Assembly (NCBI RefSeq): GCF_002929355.1
Contig: NZ_PJIR01000001.1
Span: 602,028 to 666,027, forward strand
Direction of reading: 5' to 3'
Origin: Arthrobacter sp. B0490
GTDB taxonomy: Bacteria > Actinomycetota > Actinomycetes > Actinomycetales > Micrococcaceae
DNA length: 64,000 nucleotides
The notes under the pieces are model-generated. The model saw only the letters and a list, made by a program, of their open reading frames with translations. It ran no database searches and had not been told where the DNA came from. Below are positions 25,698 through 34,308 of this stretch, piece after piece (position 1 is the first letter of the stretch; every line of letters starts with the position of its first letter). Both the position numbers and the translations under genes were made by a program.

Positions 25698-25892
25698 TCG
25701 ATTCCAACCCTTTTCCGACCTGCGCTGCGATCTGTCCGACCCCCATGATCCCCATTGTGCATGCCTTCTGCAGAGAATTATGCCGCCTTGCATTCCAAAA
25801 CGCGGGCCGGACTACATAATGGGAGAAGTACGTAGGTCTCAGCGTCGGAAAGTTCTTCTTCATGCGGTATTTCCTCTTTCCCCGGAAAGTGC

Positions 25893-27575
25893 GTGCCTAG
25901 GGATGACGGTGCCGCGCGTCTGCGCGCGGTGGCATCGAGAGTGAGCATCAGCCGTCCGGCGATGCTGTGTCAGGTCCCCCTGACCGTGATCGTCGTCGTC
26001 ATCGGTGTGACGGCCCCCCTCCTCAGACCGGGCCTGTCCTCCGATCCCACGTTCGACCTGGGGTTCTCGATGGTCCTGGTGCTCCTGGCCCTGTCGGTCG
26101 TCGTGCCGTGGCGTGAATTGCCGCGCGGCAGCCTCCTGATCGTCCCCGTCCTCGATTTCGTCGCCATCGCCCTGGTGAGGGCAGGTGCCATGGAGACGCA
26201 GCCTGCGCTCGGCGTCCTCGTCGTCTTCCCTGTCCTGTGGCTCATGCGCTCCTCGTTGCCCTCGTGGGTGTCGCTGGGACTTTCGGTGCTCGGTTCGCTG
26301 CTCGTGACGGCCTGGCCGCTGCTGGGCTCGTTCGACCCCTCCCAGCTGCGGTCCTACGTGGGCCTCCTGCTGCTCCCGATCGTGATGCTGTGCATCGGTG
26401 TCATCATCCGGGTGATGAGTTCCGGGGCGCTGGCCCGCGAGGTCGAGATCGAGCGCAAGGACCGCGAACTCAACGAACTCCTGCGTGCGGCCATCGACCG
26501 CGAGCGTGTCCTCACGGCGATCCTCAACACCGTCGACGTCGGCCTGACCGCCGTCGACGCGCACGGCAACACCACGCTGACGAACCGTCAGCAGGAGCTG
26601 TTCAACCGTCTCTCCGGCCACGACGACGCCCACGGCGGTCTCTTCTTCGGCGCGGACCGCGTGACGCCGCTGGCGGTGGACCGGCAGCCCGTCTACCGTG
26701 CCCTCACGGGCGAGACCTTCGCCGACGAGCTCATCTGGGTGGGCGACGGCGACGCTCAGCGTGCCCTCTCGACAGCCGCACGGCCCATCAAGAATGCCGA
26801 CGGCAGGATCGCGGGTGCCCTGATCGCCTGCAGCGACGTGACGGAGCTGGTGGAGGCCGTGTCCGCGAAGGACGCCTTCATCTCGAACATCTCCCACGAG
26901 TTCCACGCGCCGCTGACCTCGGTGCTTGGCTACCTCGAACTCGTGCTGGAGGACGAGCATCAGCTGCCGGCCCATCTGCGGGGCTACATCGACGTCGCGG
27001 GACGCAACGCCGAGCGCGTCCTCCACCTCGTCGCCGACCTCCTCTCGACGGCAGGGGACCGTGTCAGGGTCCACCCGCGCCCCGTGGATCTTGCCGCCCT
27101 CATCGAGATGAGTGTCCGCTCCAACAAGCTCCGCGCGCAGAAGAACGGCGTGAAGCTGAAGACGGATGCCCAGACTCCGCTGTGGACGCTCATCGACCCC
27201 CTGAGGATCTCCCAGGTGCTCGACAACCTGCTCTCGAATGCCATCAAGTACTCCCCCGGCGGGGGTGTGGTGAAGGTCCACGCGGAGGAGTCCGAGTCGG
27301 CGATCGCCCTGCACGTCGAGGACAGGGGCATGGGCATGACGGAGCAGGAGGCCCGTCAGGTCTTCTCACGCTTCTACCGCACGCCCGCGGCACGCCACTC
27401 CGACATCGACGGTGCAGGGCTGGGGCTCGCGATCACGAAGTCCATCGTGGAGAGCCACGGCGGATCGATCCACTGCGTCAGCTCGCCCGGCAAGGGGAGC
27501 CGTTTCACCGTGACCCTGCCCGTGAACGGTGAAGTGAGCCGCATGCCGCAGGACTCCATCGGGGAGTCCGTCTAG
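25893..27575 (+). CDS. membrane sensor histidine kinase with PAS domain
   Basis: About 560 aa. Five or so transmembrane segments occupy residues 25-175 and a helical linker follows (180-210). A PAS-like domain spans about 205-320, a HisKA domain carries His335 in SNISHEFHAPLTSVLGY, and the HATPase domain has the N box NLLSNAIKYSPG and G boxes (GMGMTEQEA, GAGLGLAITKS). GTG 25893 is the longest start with a weak GGAAAG upstream; GTG 25929 or 25941 are alternatives. It autophosphorylates and presumably passes phosphate to the divergent regulator. Its TAG stop is followed immediately by the ATG of the prepilin peptidase, linking sensing and pilin processing in one transcript. Confidence 0.88.
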   Translation: MPRDDGAARLRAVASRVSISRPAMLCQVPLTVIVVVIGVTAPLLRPGLSSDPTFDLGFSMVLVLLALSVVVPWRELPRGSLLIVPVLDFVAIALVRAGAMETQPALGVLVVFPVLWLMRSSLPSWVSLGLSVLGSLLVTAWPLLGSFDPSQLRSYVGLLLLPIVMLCIGVIIRVMSSGALAREVEIERKDRELNELLRAAIDRERVLTAILNTVDVGLTAVDAHGNTTLTNRQQELFNRLSGHDDAHGGLFFGADRVTPLAVDRQPVYRALTGETFADELIWVGDGDAQRALSTAARPIKNADGRIAGALIACSDVTELVEAVSAKDAFISNISHEFHAPLTSVLGYLELVLEDEHQLPAHLRGYIDVAGRNAERVLHLVADLLSTAGDRVRVHPRPVDLAALIEMSVRSNKLRAQKNGVKLKTDAQTPLWTLIDPLRISQVLDNLLSNAIKYSPGGGVVKVHAEESESAIALHVEDRGMGMTEQEARQVFSRFYRTPAARHSDIDGAGLGLAITKSIVESHGGSIHCVSSPGKGSRFTVTLPVNGEVSRMPQDSIGESV

Positions 27576-28199
27576 ATGCTGCAGCACGTCCTGGTCGGCG
27601 TTCTCGCCGCGGGCCTCGGGTATGCCCTCTTCGGGCTCGCGGGGAGGGACCGCCGGACGGTCCTGCCGGGCCGGTACCGGCTGCCCCTCGCGCTGTCCGC
27701 CGGCGTCCTGGCGGGTGCAGGGAGCGTGGTCGGTGGCGAGCCGTGGAACGGCCCGCTCGTCGCCGTCCTCGCGGCGTTCGGGGTGCTGCTCGCCGCCATC
27801 GATCTGCGGTCCAAGCTGTTGCCGAATGCCGTCCTGGTGCGCTTCACCGCTGCCACCGTACCCCTGCTGCTCCTCGCTGCCGTGGGGACAGGCAACTGGG
27901 GTGGCCTGCTCGGTGCGGCAGCCGGCGGTGCGACACTCTTCGTCGTCTACTTCCTGCTGGCCCTCATCTCCCCGGCGGGGATGGGCATGGGCGACGTGAA
28001 GCTCGCCGCGGTGCTCGGCCTGTTCGGCGGGTGGGCCGGGTCGGCGGCCTGGCTCGGCACCCTGCTGGGTGGGTTCCTGCTCGGCGGCGTGGCAGGTGTC
28101 GCGGTCCTCGTGCTGCGCCGCGGGTCCCGCGGGTCCACCTTCCCGTTCGGCCCCGGCATGCTGCTGGCTGCGTTCGCGAGCCTCGTCCTCCTGGGCTGA
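27576..28199 (+). CDS. tadV: prepilin peptidase, A24 family (TadV/CpaA-like)
   Basis: 207 aa, strongly hydrophobic with six or seven membrane segments. The two catalytic Asp of A24 aspartyl proteases are visible: Asp76 in AAIDLRSKLLPN and Asp140 in the GxGD motif GMGMGDVKLAAVLGL. It lacks the N-terminal methyltransferase/zinc domain of PilD, as is usual for Tad-type enzymes. It should cleave the Flp and TadE leaders. The ATG directly abuts the kinase stop codon. It is the last gene of the pilus region and converges on truA. Confidence 0.92.
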   Translation: MLQHVLVGVLAAGLGYALFGLAGRDRRTVLPGRYRLPLALSAGVLAGAGSVVGGEPWNGPLVAVLAAFGVLLAAIDLRSKLLPNAVLVRFTAATVPLLLLAAVGTGNWGGLLGAAAGGATLFVVYFLLALISPAGMGMGDVKLAAVLGLFGGWAGSAAWLGTLLGGFLLGGVAGVAVLVLRRGSRGSTFPFGPGMLLAAFASLVLLG

Positions 28200-28270
28200 C
28201 GGCCCTCCCGGCAGACCGAGGCATCCACGGCGTCCGCCGCGGTCCTCCCGCCGTACCGGCGGTCGTCGAG

Positions 28271-28286
28271 CCACGCCGCGGCGTGG
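28271..28286. terminator. palindrome between convergent tadV and truA
   Basis: CCACGCCGCGGCGTGG is a perfect 16-bp palindrome between two convergent genes. It could end transcription from either side, but has no loop or U-tract. Confidence 0.3.
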
Positions 28287-28305
28287 TCCTCGCGCGATGC
28301 CGCTC

Positions 28306-29337
28306 CTAGTCGCCTGATCGGCCTGTGGGTTCCCCCGCCGGTTCCACCGACGGACCGGGTGGTTGATCGACTGCTGGATCGGCAGCACCTGGGCTCGCCG
28401 CCGCGGCCAGGTGCGCGACGGTTCGTCGGGCCCGGGTGAGGTCGGCACGCGCAGCGAGCTCCCCGTTCCCGGGGTAGGCGATCTCCTCGAGCACGAGGGG
28501 GTGCGGCGCGGCGAGGATGGACCGGGCGTCCTTGACGCGGGCGGCCAGCCTCTCGGCGAGCCAGGACGGCGGCATCTCCCCCGACCCGACCCGGAGCGTG
28601 GATCCGATGAGCGCGCGGACCATGTTGTGGCAGAAGGCGTCGGCCTGCACCGTGGCGGTGATGGCGCCGTCGTGCCCGCGGACGAACTCGTACCGCTGCA
28701 GTTCACGGATGGTGGTGGATCCCTCCCGTGGCTTGCAGAACGCGGCGAAGTCCTGCATGCCGCGCAGGTGCCCCGCCCCCTCGTTGAGCAACGCGACGTC
28801 GAGGGGCGCCGGGTACCAGAGCGTGGTGTGCCTGCGGAGCGGGTCCTGCCCTGTCGCGGTATCCGCGATCGCATAGCTGTAGCGGCGCCAGAGCGCTGAG
28901 AACCGGGCGTCGAATCCCTCGGGGGCACAGGTGGCGGCCCGGACGACGACGGCGGGCACGGAGTTCCTGACGGACCGTCCCCGGCCCGTGACGCCGTCCG
29001 TGAGTACGCGGTTGATGGTGCCGGTGATGCGCCGCAGGAACGCGTCGGCGGGATCGACGTCGCGTCCCCTCGTCATCGCGTGCCATTCCGCCGGCGTGAG
29101 GTCGATGTGCGCCACCTGACCCCGGGCATGGACACCGGCGTCGGTGCGGCCGCCGACGGTGAGGCGCACGGGCCGGCGCAGCAGCGTGAAGAGCGCGTCC
29201 TCGAGGACGCCCTGCACCGTCGTGAGCCCCGGCTGGAGGGCCCAGCCGGAGAACGGTGCGCCGTCGTAGGCGATATCGAGCCGGACACGCAGGAGCCCGC
29301 CCTCCCCCGGGGGGACGGCGGGCTCCTGGATCGTCAT
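28306..29337 (-). CDS. truA: tRNA pseudouridine(38-40) synthase TruA
   Basis: 343 aa from ATG 29337; in-frame codons further upstream fall inside rplQ and are not used. The catalytic Asp66 lies in GGRTDAGVHARGQVAH. Other family segments are RLDIAYDGAPFSGWALQPG, FDARFSALWRRYSYAI and HNMVRALIGSTLRVG. It isomerises uridines 38-40 in tRNA anticodon stems. A Pro/Ala-rich C-terminal tail (about 310-343) is extra and probably disordered. It follows rplQ at 22 bp, the standard alpha-operon tail. Confidence 0.96.
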   Translation of the reverse strand: MTIQEPAVPPGEGGLLRVRLDIAYDGAPFSGWALQPGLTTVQGVLEDALFTLLRRPVRLTVGGRTDAGVHARGQVAHIDLTPAEWHAMTRGRDVDPADAFLRRITGTINRVLTDGVTGRGRSVRNSVPAVVVRAATCAPEGFDARFSALWRRYSYAIADTATGQDPLRRHTTLWYPAPLDVALLNEGAGHLRGMQDFAAFCKPREGSTTIRELQRYEFVRGHDGAITATVQADAFCHNMVRALIGSTLRVGSGEMPPSWLAERLAARVKDARSILAAPHPLVLEEIAYPGNGELAARADLTRARRTVAHLAAAASPGAADPAVDQPPGPSVEPAGEPTGRSGD

Positions 29338-29359
29338 GGCGTGCGGCGGGAAGGAAGAA

Positions 29360-29998
29360 TTACTTCTTCTCGTCCTCGACGGTACCTTCGACGACGACGA
29401 CCTCGTCGGCCACGCCGGCTTCGGCGTCGACCGTGGTGTCCTCGGCTGCGACCTCTTCGGCCGAGGCCGCGGACTCTGCCGATTCAGCGGACTCGGCCGA
29501 CTCGACAGAATCCACCGACTCGACGGAATCCACCGAGTCCACGGACTCGGGCGATGCCGGCGCTTCGGCGACGGGTGCTGCAGCAGCGGCGGGAGCCTTG
29601 GCCTGCTCGGCCTCGGCGACGACGGACTGCTTGGCGGACATGGGCTCCAGCACCAGTTCGATGACGGCCATGGGGGCGTTGTCGCCCTTCCGGTTGCCGA
29701 TCTTCGTGATGCGGGTGTAGCCACCCTCGCGGTTGGCGACGGCCGGGGCGATCTCCGTGAAGAGCTCGTGGACGATGCTCTTGCTGCTGATGATGCCGAG
29801 GACGCGACGACGCGATGCGAGGTCACCCTTCTTGGCGAAAGTGATCAGGCGCTCGGCATGCGGCCGGAGGCGCTTCGCCTTGGTCACCGTGGTGGTGATG
29901 CGCTTGTGCTCGAACAGTGAGGCGGCCAGGTTGGCGAGCATCAGGCGCTCGTGCGCCGCTCCGCCTCCGAGACGTGGGCCCTTGGTGGGTGTGGGCAT
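29360..29998 (-). CDS. rplQ: 50S ribosomal protein L17 with long acidic C-terminal tail
   Basis: 212 aa, against roughly 120 for the L17 core. Residues 1-120 are canonical ([54 protein letters not shown]). Residues 121-150 are Ala/Pro-rich. Residues 152-181 are ten Ser-Val/Ala-Asp/Glu triplets, and the end is Glu/Val-rich. The tail is strongly acidic and likely disordered. The gene has GAGGAGAAAG upstream and follows rpoA with a hairpin between them. Confidence 0.96.
   Translation of the reverse strand: MPTPTKGPRLGGGAAHERLMLANLAASLFEHKRITTTVTKAKRLRPHAERLITFAKKGDLASRRRVLGIISSKSIVHELFTEIAPAVANREGGYTRITKIGNRKGDNAPMAVIELVLEPMSAKQSVVAEAEQAKAPAAAAAPVAEAPASPESVDSVDSVESVDSVESAESAESAESAASAEEVAAEDTTVDAEAGVADEVVVVEGTVEDEKK
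29456..29545 (-). repeat. 9-bp codon-triplet repeat in rplQ tail
   Basis: About ten tandem 9-bp units (codons for Ser-Val/Ala-Asp/Glu) make up rplQ codons 152-181. The array is imperfect at DNA level (alternating GAC/GAA, GTG/GCC codons). Such arrays can change length by slippage. Confidence 0.6.
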
Positions 29999-30018
29999 GG
30001 TTCTTTCTCCTCATTAGG

Positions 30019-30055
30019 TGTCCGCCCGCCGCAACGGGCGCGCGGTGGGCGGACA
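30019..30055 (-). terminator. hairpin between rpoA and rplQ (attenuator candidate)
   Basis: Inverted repeat TGTCCGCCC...GGGCGGACA (30019-30027 and 30047-30055), extended inward by four more pairs after one mismatch, loop about 9 nt. It lies just before the rplQ ribosome site, so it may reduce read-through or shield the start. Confidence 0.4.
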
Positions 30056-30064
30056 GGTAGCGTT

Positions 30065-31075
30065 TTAGAGCTCTTCGTCGCCGTAGGTGACGTCGTCCTC
30101 TTCGATGGCGGCAGCGCGGGCGGCAAGGTCGAAGCCTGGAGGGGAATCCTTCAGGGACAGACCGAGCTCGACGAGCTTCGCCTTGACCTCGTCGATGGAC
30201 TTCGCACCGAAGTTGCGGATGTCCATGAGATCGGCCTCGGAGCGCGCAACAAGTTCACCCACGGAGTGGATGCCCTCGCGCTTCAGGCAGTTGTACGAGC
30301 GGACCGTCAGTTCGAGGTCCTCGATCGGCAGTGCCATGTCGGCAGCGAGTGCTGCGTCCGTCGGCGACGGGCCGATCTCGATACCCTCGGCGGCGGTGTT
30401 CAGCTCGCGGGCGAGACCGAACAGTTCGACCAGGGTGGTTCCGGCGGATGCGACGGCGTCGCGCGGGGCGATGGCATCCTTCGTCTCGACGTCGACGATG
30501 AGCTTGTCGAAGTCAGTGCGCTGCTCCACACGGGTGGCTTCCACACGGAAGGTCACCTTCAGGACCGGCGAGTAGATCGAGTCGACCGGGATACGGCCGA
30601 TCTCGGAGTCGCCCGACTTGTTCTGCGACGCCGAGACGTAGCCACGTCCACGCTCGATGGTCAGTTCGAGCTCGAACTTGCCCTTCGAGTTGAGGGTCGC
30701 GATGTGGAGATCCGGGTTGTGGAACTCGACGCCTGCGGGAGGCGCGATGTCCGCTGCCGTCACGACGCCGGGACCCTGCTTGCGCAGGTAGGCGACGACC
30801 GGCTCGTCGTGCTCCGAGGAGACGGCGAGGTTCTTGATGTTCAGGATGATCTCGGTGACATCCTCCTTCACCCCGGGAACAGTGGTGAATTCGTGCAGCA
30901 CTCCGTCGATCCGGATGCTCGTGACAGCAGCACCTGGGATGGAGGACAGGAGCGTGCGGCGGAGCGAATTGCCGAGGGTGTAGCCGAAACCGGGCTCGAG
31001 GGGCTCGATGACGAACCGCGAGCGGTTGTCGGCGACTACTTCTTCAGTCAGGGTGGGGCGCTGTGCAATGAGCAC
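30065..31075 (-). CDS. rpoA: DNA-directed RNA polymerase subunit alpha
   Basis: 336 aa started at GTG, with AAAGGA 5 bp upstream. The N-terminal dimerisation domain shows [20 protein letters not shown] and [18 protein letters not shown]. The C-terminal DNA/activator-binding domain shows [20 protein letters not shown] and [16 protein letters not shown]. An acidic tail ends the protein. It lies in the order rpsM-rpsK-rpoA-rplQ; rpsD, present at this place in some bacteria, is absent from the cluster here. Confidence 0.98.
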   Translation of the reverse strand: MLIAQRPTLTEEVVADNRSRFVIEPLEPGFGYTLGNSLRRTLLSSIPGAAVTSIRIDGVLHEFTTVPGVKEDVTEIILNIKNLAVSSEHDEPVVAYLRKQGPGVVTAADIAPPAGVEFHNPDLHIATLNSKGKFELELTIERGRGYVSASQNKSGDSEIGRIPVDSIYSPVLKVTFRVEATRVEQRTDFDKLIVDVETKDAIAPRDAVASAGTTLVELFGLARELNTAAEGIEIGPSPTDAALAADMALPIEDLELTVRSYNCLKREGIHSVGELVARSEADLMDIRNFGAKSIDEVKAKLVELGLSLKDSPPGFDLAARAAAIEEDDVTYGDEEL

Positions 31076-31160
31076 TTACATATCCTTTCAGGAAGCATCC
31101 GCTATATGACGCTTCGAAATGGGCGGGACTGCGGGTCAGCCGGCAAAGCTGCTGGAACGG

Positions 31161-31210
31161 CACCGAACCGCCCTGCCTGACCACGGGTGGTCCTGCAGGG
31201 CGGTACGGTG
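31161..31210 (-). terminator. long hairpin between rpsK and rpoA (attenuator candidate)
   Basis: Stems of 5 bp (31161-31165 with 31206-31210), 10 bp (31167-31176 with 31195-31204) and 5 bp (31179-31183 with 31188-31192) stack with small mismatches around a CGGG loop. It lies 14 bp after the rpsK stop. No strong U-tract follows on the minus strand, so partial termination or RNA processing is possible. Confidence 0.5.
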
Positions 31211-31223
31211 ACCGGCACGTCGA

Positions 31224-31625
31224 TTAGACGCGGCGACGCTTCGGCGGACGGCAGCCGTTGTGGGCGCTGGGGGTGACGTCCTGGATGGACCCGACCTCGA
31301 GGCCCGTGGCCTGCAGCGAACGGATGGCGGTCTCGCGGCCCGAGCCCGGACCCTTCACGAAGACGTCAACCTTCTTGACGCCGTGCTCCTGCGCACGCTT
31401 GGCAGCGGCCTCGGCGGCCATCTGCGCGGCGAAGGGCGTCGACTTGCGTGAGCCCTTGAAGCCGACCTCTCCGGCGGAAGCCCAGGAGATGACAGCACCG
31501 CTCGGGTCCGTGATGGACACGATGGTGTTGTTGAACGTGCTCTTGATGTGCGCCTGACCGAGCGCGATGTTCTTCTTGTCCTTGCGACGCGGCTTGCGCA
31601 CCGCTCCACGAGTCTTGGGGGGCAT
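31224..31625 (-). CDS. rpsK: 30S ribosomal protein S11
   Basis: 133 aa of usual length. It shows the S11 pattern [35 protein letters not shown], and the C-terminal [18 protein letters not shown]. It shapes the platform of the small subunit near the E/P-site mRNA path. It follows rpsM at 152 bp; that gap is GC-rich with short inverted repeats but no gene. Confidence 0.98.
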   Translation of the reverse strand: MPPKTRGAVRKPRRKDKKNIALGQAHIKSTFNNTIVSITDPSGAVISWASAGEVGFKGSRKSTPFAAQMAAEAAAKRAQEHGVKKVDVFVKGPGSGRETAIRSLQATGLEVGSIQDVTPSAHNGCRPPKRRRV

Positions 31626-31777
31626 TGCTTCTCCTACGAAGGTATTGGGTGAACCGTTGATCGGCCGATCGGACTAGCCGGGTGAACCAGCGGGATGAAC
31701 CCCAAAAGGGGCCTCCGCCGGCGAGGGTTCCCTGGCTCGGCGAGCTCTGCGAGCCGAGTCGGGGAGCCGGTGGGGAT

Positions 31778-32155
31778 CTAGCGTCCGACCTTCTTCTTGC
31801 CTGCGACCGTACGCTTCGGACCCTTGCGAGTACGGGCATTCGTCTTCGTACGCTGTCCGCGTACGGGAAGGCCGCGGCGGTGCCGAATGCCTTCGTAGCT
31901 GCCGATCTCGACCTTGCGGCGGATGTCGGCTGCGACCTCACGGCGGAGGTCACCCTCGACCTTGAAGTTGCCCTCGATGTAGTCGCGGAGCTGGACCAGC
32001 TCGGCGTCGCTGAGGTCCTTGACGCGCGTGTTCGGGGAGATCCCCGTGTCCACGATCGTCTTCTCTGCACGGGTCTTGCCCACGCCGTAGATATAGGTAA
32101 GCGCGATGACTACCCGCTTTTCGCGGGGGATGTCTACGCCAGCGAGACGTGCCAT
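31778..32155 (-). CDS. rpsM: 30S ribosomal protein S13
   Basis: 125 aa. The start is [21 protein letters not shown]..., the middle is [16 protein letters not shown], and the basic tail is [20 protein letters not shown], which contacts P-site tRNA. Upstream, at 38 bp from the start, lies a multi-branched RNA-like element (32193-32272). Confidence 0.98.
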   Translation of the reverse strand: MARLAGVDIPREKRVVIALTYIYGVGKTRAEKTIVDTGISPNTRVKDLSDAELVQLRDYIEGNFKVEGDLRREVAADIRRKVEIGSYEGIRHRRGLPVRGQRTKTNARTRKGPKRTVAGKKKVGR

Positions 32156-32192
32156 AGTGGCGGTGCTCCTTTGGTGGTACCGGAGGTCTGAA

Positions 32193-32272
32193 GCAGAACG
32201 TCCCCGGAACGCGTGTTCCGGTCCCCGGCCTCCGAGCCGGGGGTGTACGTTCCTCGCGGAACGCTGTTCTGC
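32193..32272 (-). ncRNA. multi-branched RNA element upstream of rpsM (leader/attenuator candidate)
   Basis: An outer 7-bp stem (32193-32199 with 32266-32272) encloses three perfect hairpins: 32204-32221 (7 bp, 4-nt loop), 32223-32242 (7 bp, 6-nt loop) and 32248-32263 (6 bp, 4-nt loop). The first and third hairpins share GGAAC/GTTCC arms, so alternative pairings between them are possible. It sits in the 164-bp gap between rpmJ and rpsM, 38 bp before the rpsM start. The layout is cloverleaf-like but not a tRNA (no anticodon or T-loop motifs). A cis-acting regulatory RNA or a processing site is inferred. Confidence 0.5.
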
Positions 32273-32319
32273 CGTTGGGGTGTACTTCTACGCGTGGGGA
32301 GAACCTCGGAAAGAGGTTC

Positions 32320-32433
32320 TTAGCCCTGGCGCTGCTTGTGGCGCGGGTTTTCGCAGATGACGAGGACGTTGCCCTTGCGGCGAACCACCTGGCACTTCTC
32401 GCAGATACGCTTCACGCTCGGCTGGACCTTCAT
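32320..32433 (-). CDS. rpmJ: 50S ribosomal protein L36
   Basis: A 37-aa gene: [20 protein letters not shown] followed by [17 protein letters not shown]. It keeps the zinc ligands C11, C14, C27 and H32, so it is the zinc-containing form rather than the Cys-less paralogue made under zinc limitation. It follows infA by 21 bp, the standard infA-rpmJ-rpsM order. Confidence 0.97.
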   Translation of the reverse strand: MKVQPSVKRICEKCQVVRRKGNVLVICENPRHKQRQG

Positions 32434-32454
32434 GGTTTTCCTTTGCGTTCGTTC

Positions 32455-32676
32455 TTATTTGTAGCGGTAGACGATACGGCCCCGGGTGAGGTCGTACGGG
32501 CTCAGTTCCACGACGACCCGGTCCTCGGGGAGGATCCGGATGTAGTGCTGACGCATCTTTCCCGAGATGTGGGCGAGAACAATGTGTCCGTTGGCCAGCT
32601 CAACGCGGAACATCGCGTTGGGCAGCGCCTCGTTCACAGTGCCTTCAATCTCAATGACACCGTCTTTCTTGGCCAT
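32455..32676 (-). CDS. infA: translation initiation factor IF-1
   Basis: 73 aa, exactly the usual length, with the OB-fold pattern [40 protein letters not shown] and [11 protein letters not shown]. It occupies the ribosomal A site during initiation. A 224-bp gap separates it from map upstream; its promoter probably lies there. Confidence 0.98.
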   Translation of the reverse strand: MAKKDGVIEIEGTVNEALPNAMFRVELANGHIVLAHISGKMRQHYIRILPEDRVVVELSPYDLTRGRIVYRYK

Positions 32677-32900
32677 ATCCTCCGCTAACGTCTATGCCCA
32701 CCAGTTGCGTGGCGGGCGGGTTTGGGGTTTCGATTGTCGGACCCGCGGGAAGCCGGAGCTTCTCACGCAGGAAGGTCTCCGGGGCCCGATTGGGCACGAA
32801 AGCAGAGACAACCAACAGATAACTCTACGCTACAGTCCCCTGATAGTTAAATTCGGGTGCTCCTGCCGCGATCTCGCCCGGGCGATAGGGCCCGGGGCGA

Positions 32901-33728
32901 TCAGTCGCCCAGTGGGGCCGGCGTGACGCCGAGGGCTTCGAGCCGGGACGCTCCCCCGTCAGGGGCCGACAGCACCCAGATGCCGCCGTCGTGCACGGCG
33001 ACGCTGTGTTCCCACTGCGACGCACGCTTGCCGTCGGTCGTGATGACGGTCCAGTCGTCGTCGAGCACCGCCGTCTCGAGGCCTCCCTGCACGAGCATGG
33101 GCTCGATCGCGAGGCAGAGGCCCGGGCGGACCTTCGGGCCACGGTGCGTACTGCGGTAGTTGAGGACGTCCGGCGCCTGGTGCATCTGGGTGCCGATGCC
33201 GTGGCCCACGTAGTCCTGCAGGATGCCGAGGGCAGGCCCGGGGACGGACGAGACGTAGTCGTCGATCGCCGCTCCGATGTCGCCGACGAAGCGTGCGGAT
33301 GCCAGGGCCGCGATCCCCCGCCACATCGCCTCCTCGGTGATGTCCGAGAGACGGACGTCCTCCGGGCGTGCTGCACCGACGATCACGGTACGCGCGGAAT
33401 CGGAGTGCCATCCCCGGACGACGGCGCCGCCGTCGATGGAGATGATGTCGCCGTCCTGCAGTGTGTAGCCGCCCGGGATCCCGTGCACCACCTCGTGGTT
33501 CACGGAGGTGCAGATACTGGCGGGGAAGCCGTGGTAGCCGAGGAAGTTCGACGTCGCGCCCTCCTCGCGGAGGATCCCCTCGAAGACGCTGTTCAGCTGG
33601 GCCGTCGTGACACCGACGGCCGCGGCGGACACCGTCTCGTCGAGCGCCCTGGACAGGACCAGCCCGGCATCGCGCATCACACGCATCTGGCTGGTGGTCT
33701 TGTACTCGATCTTGGGCTGACGGAACAT
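32901..33728 (-). CDS. map: methionine aminopeptidase, type I
   Basis: 275 aa from ATG 33728. The metal ligands of the pita-bread fold are visible: VNHEVVHGIPG, IISIDGGAVVRGWHSDSART (two Asp), YVGHGIGTQMHQAPDVLNY (His) and a late CLAIEPML (Glu). It removes initiator Met from nascent proteins. It follows adk by 7 bp in a secY-adk-map operon, the classic arrangement. There is no N-terminal SH3-type extension. Confidence 0.96.
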   Translation of the reverse strand: MFRQPKIEYKTTSQMRVMRDAGLVLSRALDETVSAAAVGVTTAQLNSVFEGILREEGATSNFLGYHGFPASICTSVNHEVVHGIPGGYTLQDGDIISIDGGAVVRGWHSDSARTVIVGAARPEDVRLSDITEEAMWRGIAALASARFVGDIGAAIDDYVSSVPGPALGILQDYVGHGIGTQMHQAPDVLNYRSTHRGPKVRPGLCLAIEPMLVQGGLETAVLDDDWTVITTDGKRASQWEHSVAVHDGGIWVLSAPDGGASRLEALGVTPAPLGD

Positions 33729-33735
33729 GGGGGTC

Positions 33736-34308
33736 CTAGCTCGCGACCGTGAGTGCTGCCATGACGCGCTCGGTGACGTCGTCGATCGTGCCGAGGCCAT
33801 CGACCTTCGTCACGATGCCGCGCTCGTCGTAGCGTGACACGACGGCCTCGGTCTGGTCGTGGTAGAGGCCGAGGCGGTGGCGGATGACCTGCTCGTTGTC
33901 GTCGGAACGGCCGTCCAGCTTGGCACGGCCGAGGAGGCGCTTTACGAGTTCCTCGTCGTCGGCCGTCAGCTGGAGCACCACATCGAGCTCGAGCTCGTTC
34001 TGGCGCAGGATGTCGTCCAGCTCGGTGATCTGCGCCGCGGTGCGGGGGTAGCCGTCGAGCAGGAAGCCCTCCTGCACGTCGTCTGCGGCGAGGCGGTCGC
34101 GCACCATGCTGTTGGTCACGCTGTCCGGCACGAAGTCGCCGGCATCCATGTACTTCTTGGCCTCGACACCCAGGGGCGTCTCGCGCCTGACGTTGTCGCG
34201 GAAGATGTCGCCGGTGGAGATGGCGACCAGGCCCAGGCGCTCGGAGATGCGGGCGGCTTGGGTCCCCTTGCCCGACCCGGGGGGACCGATGATGAGCATT
34301 CTGGTCAA
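33736..34308 (-). CDS. adk: adenylate kinase (short, LID-less form)
   Basis: 190 aa from TTG 34308, which overlaps the secY stop as TTGA and yields MTRMLIIGPPGSGKGT; an internal ATG at 34299 is the alternative. P-loop GPPGSGKGT is near the start, with STGDIFRDNV, LLDGYPRT and GRSDDNEQVIRHRL. The long zinc-type LID is missing, as in other short bacterial adenylate kinases. It interconverts ATP + AMP and 2 ADP. Confidence 0.96.
   Translation of the reverse strand: MTRMLIIGPPGSGKGTQAARISERLGLVAISTGDIFRDNVRRETPLGVEAKKYMDAGDFVPDSVTNSMVRDRLAADDVQEGFLLDGYPRTAAQITELDDILRQNELELDVVLQLTADDEELVKRLLGRAKLDGRSDDNEQVIRHRLGLYHDQTEAVVSRYDERGIVTKVDGLGTIDDVTERVMAALTVAS

Noticed and set aside
32193..32272. tRNA gene (cloverleaf-like pairing)
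   Set aside because: Loops are 4, 6 and 4 nt, with no T-loop GTTCRA motif, no anticodon loop of 7 nt and no acceptor end; kept as an RNA element, not a tRNA.
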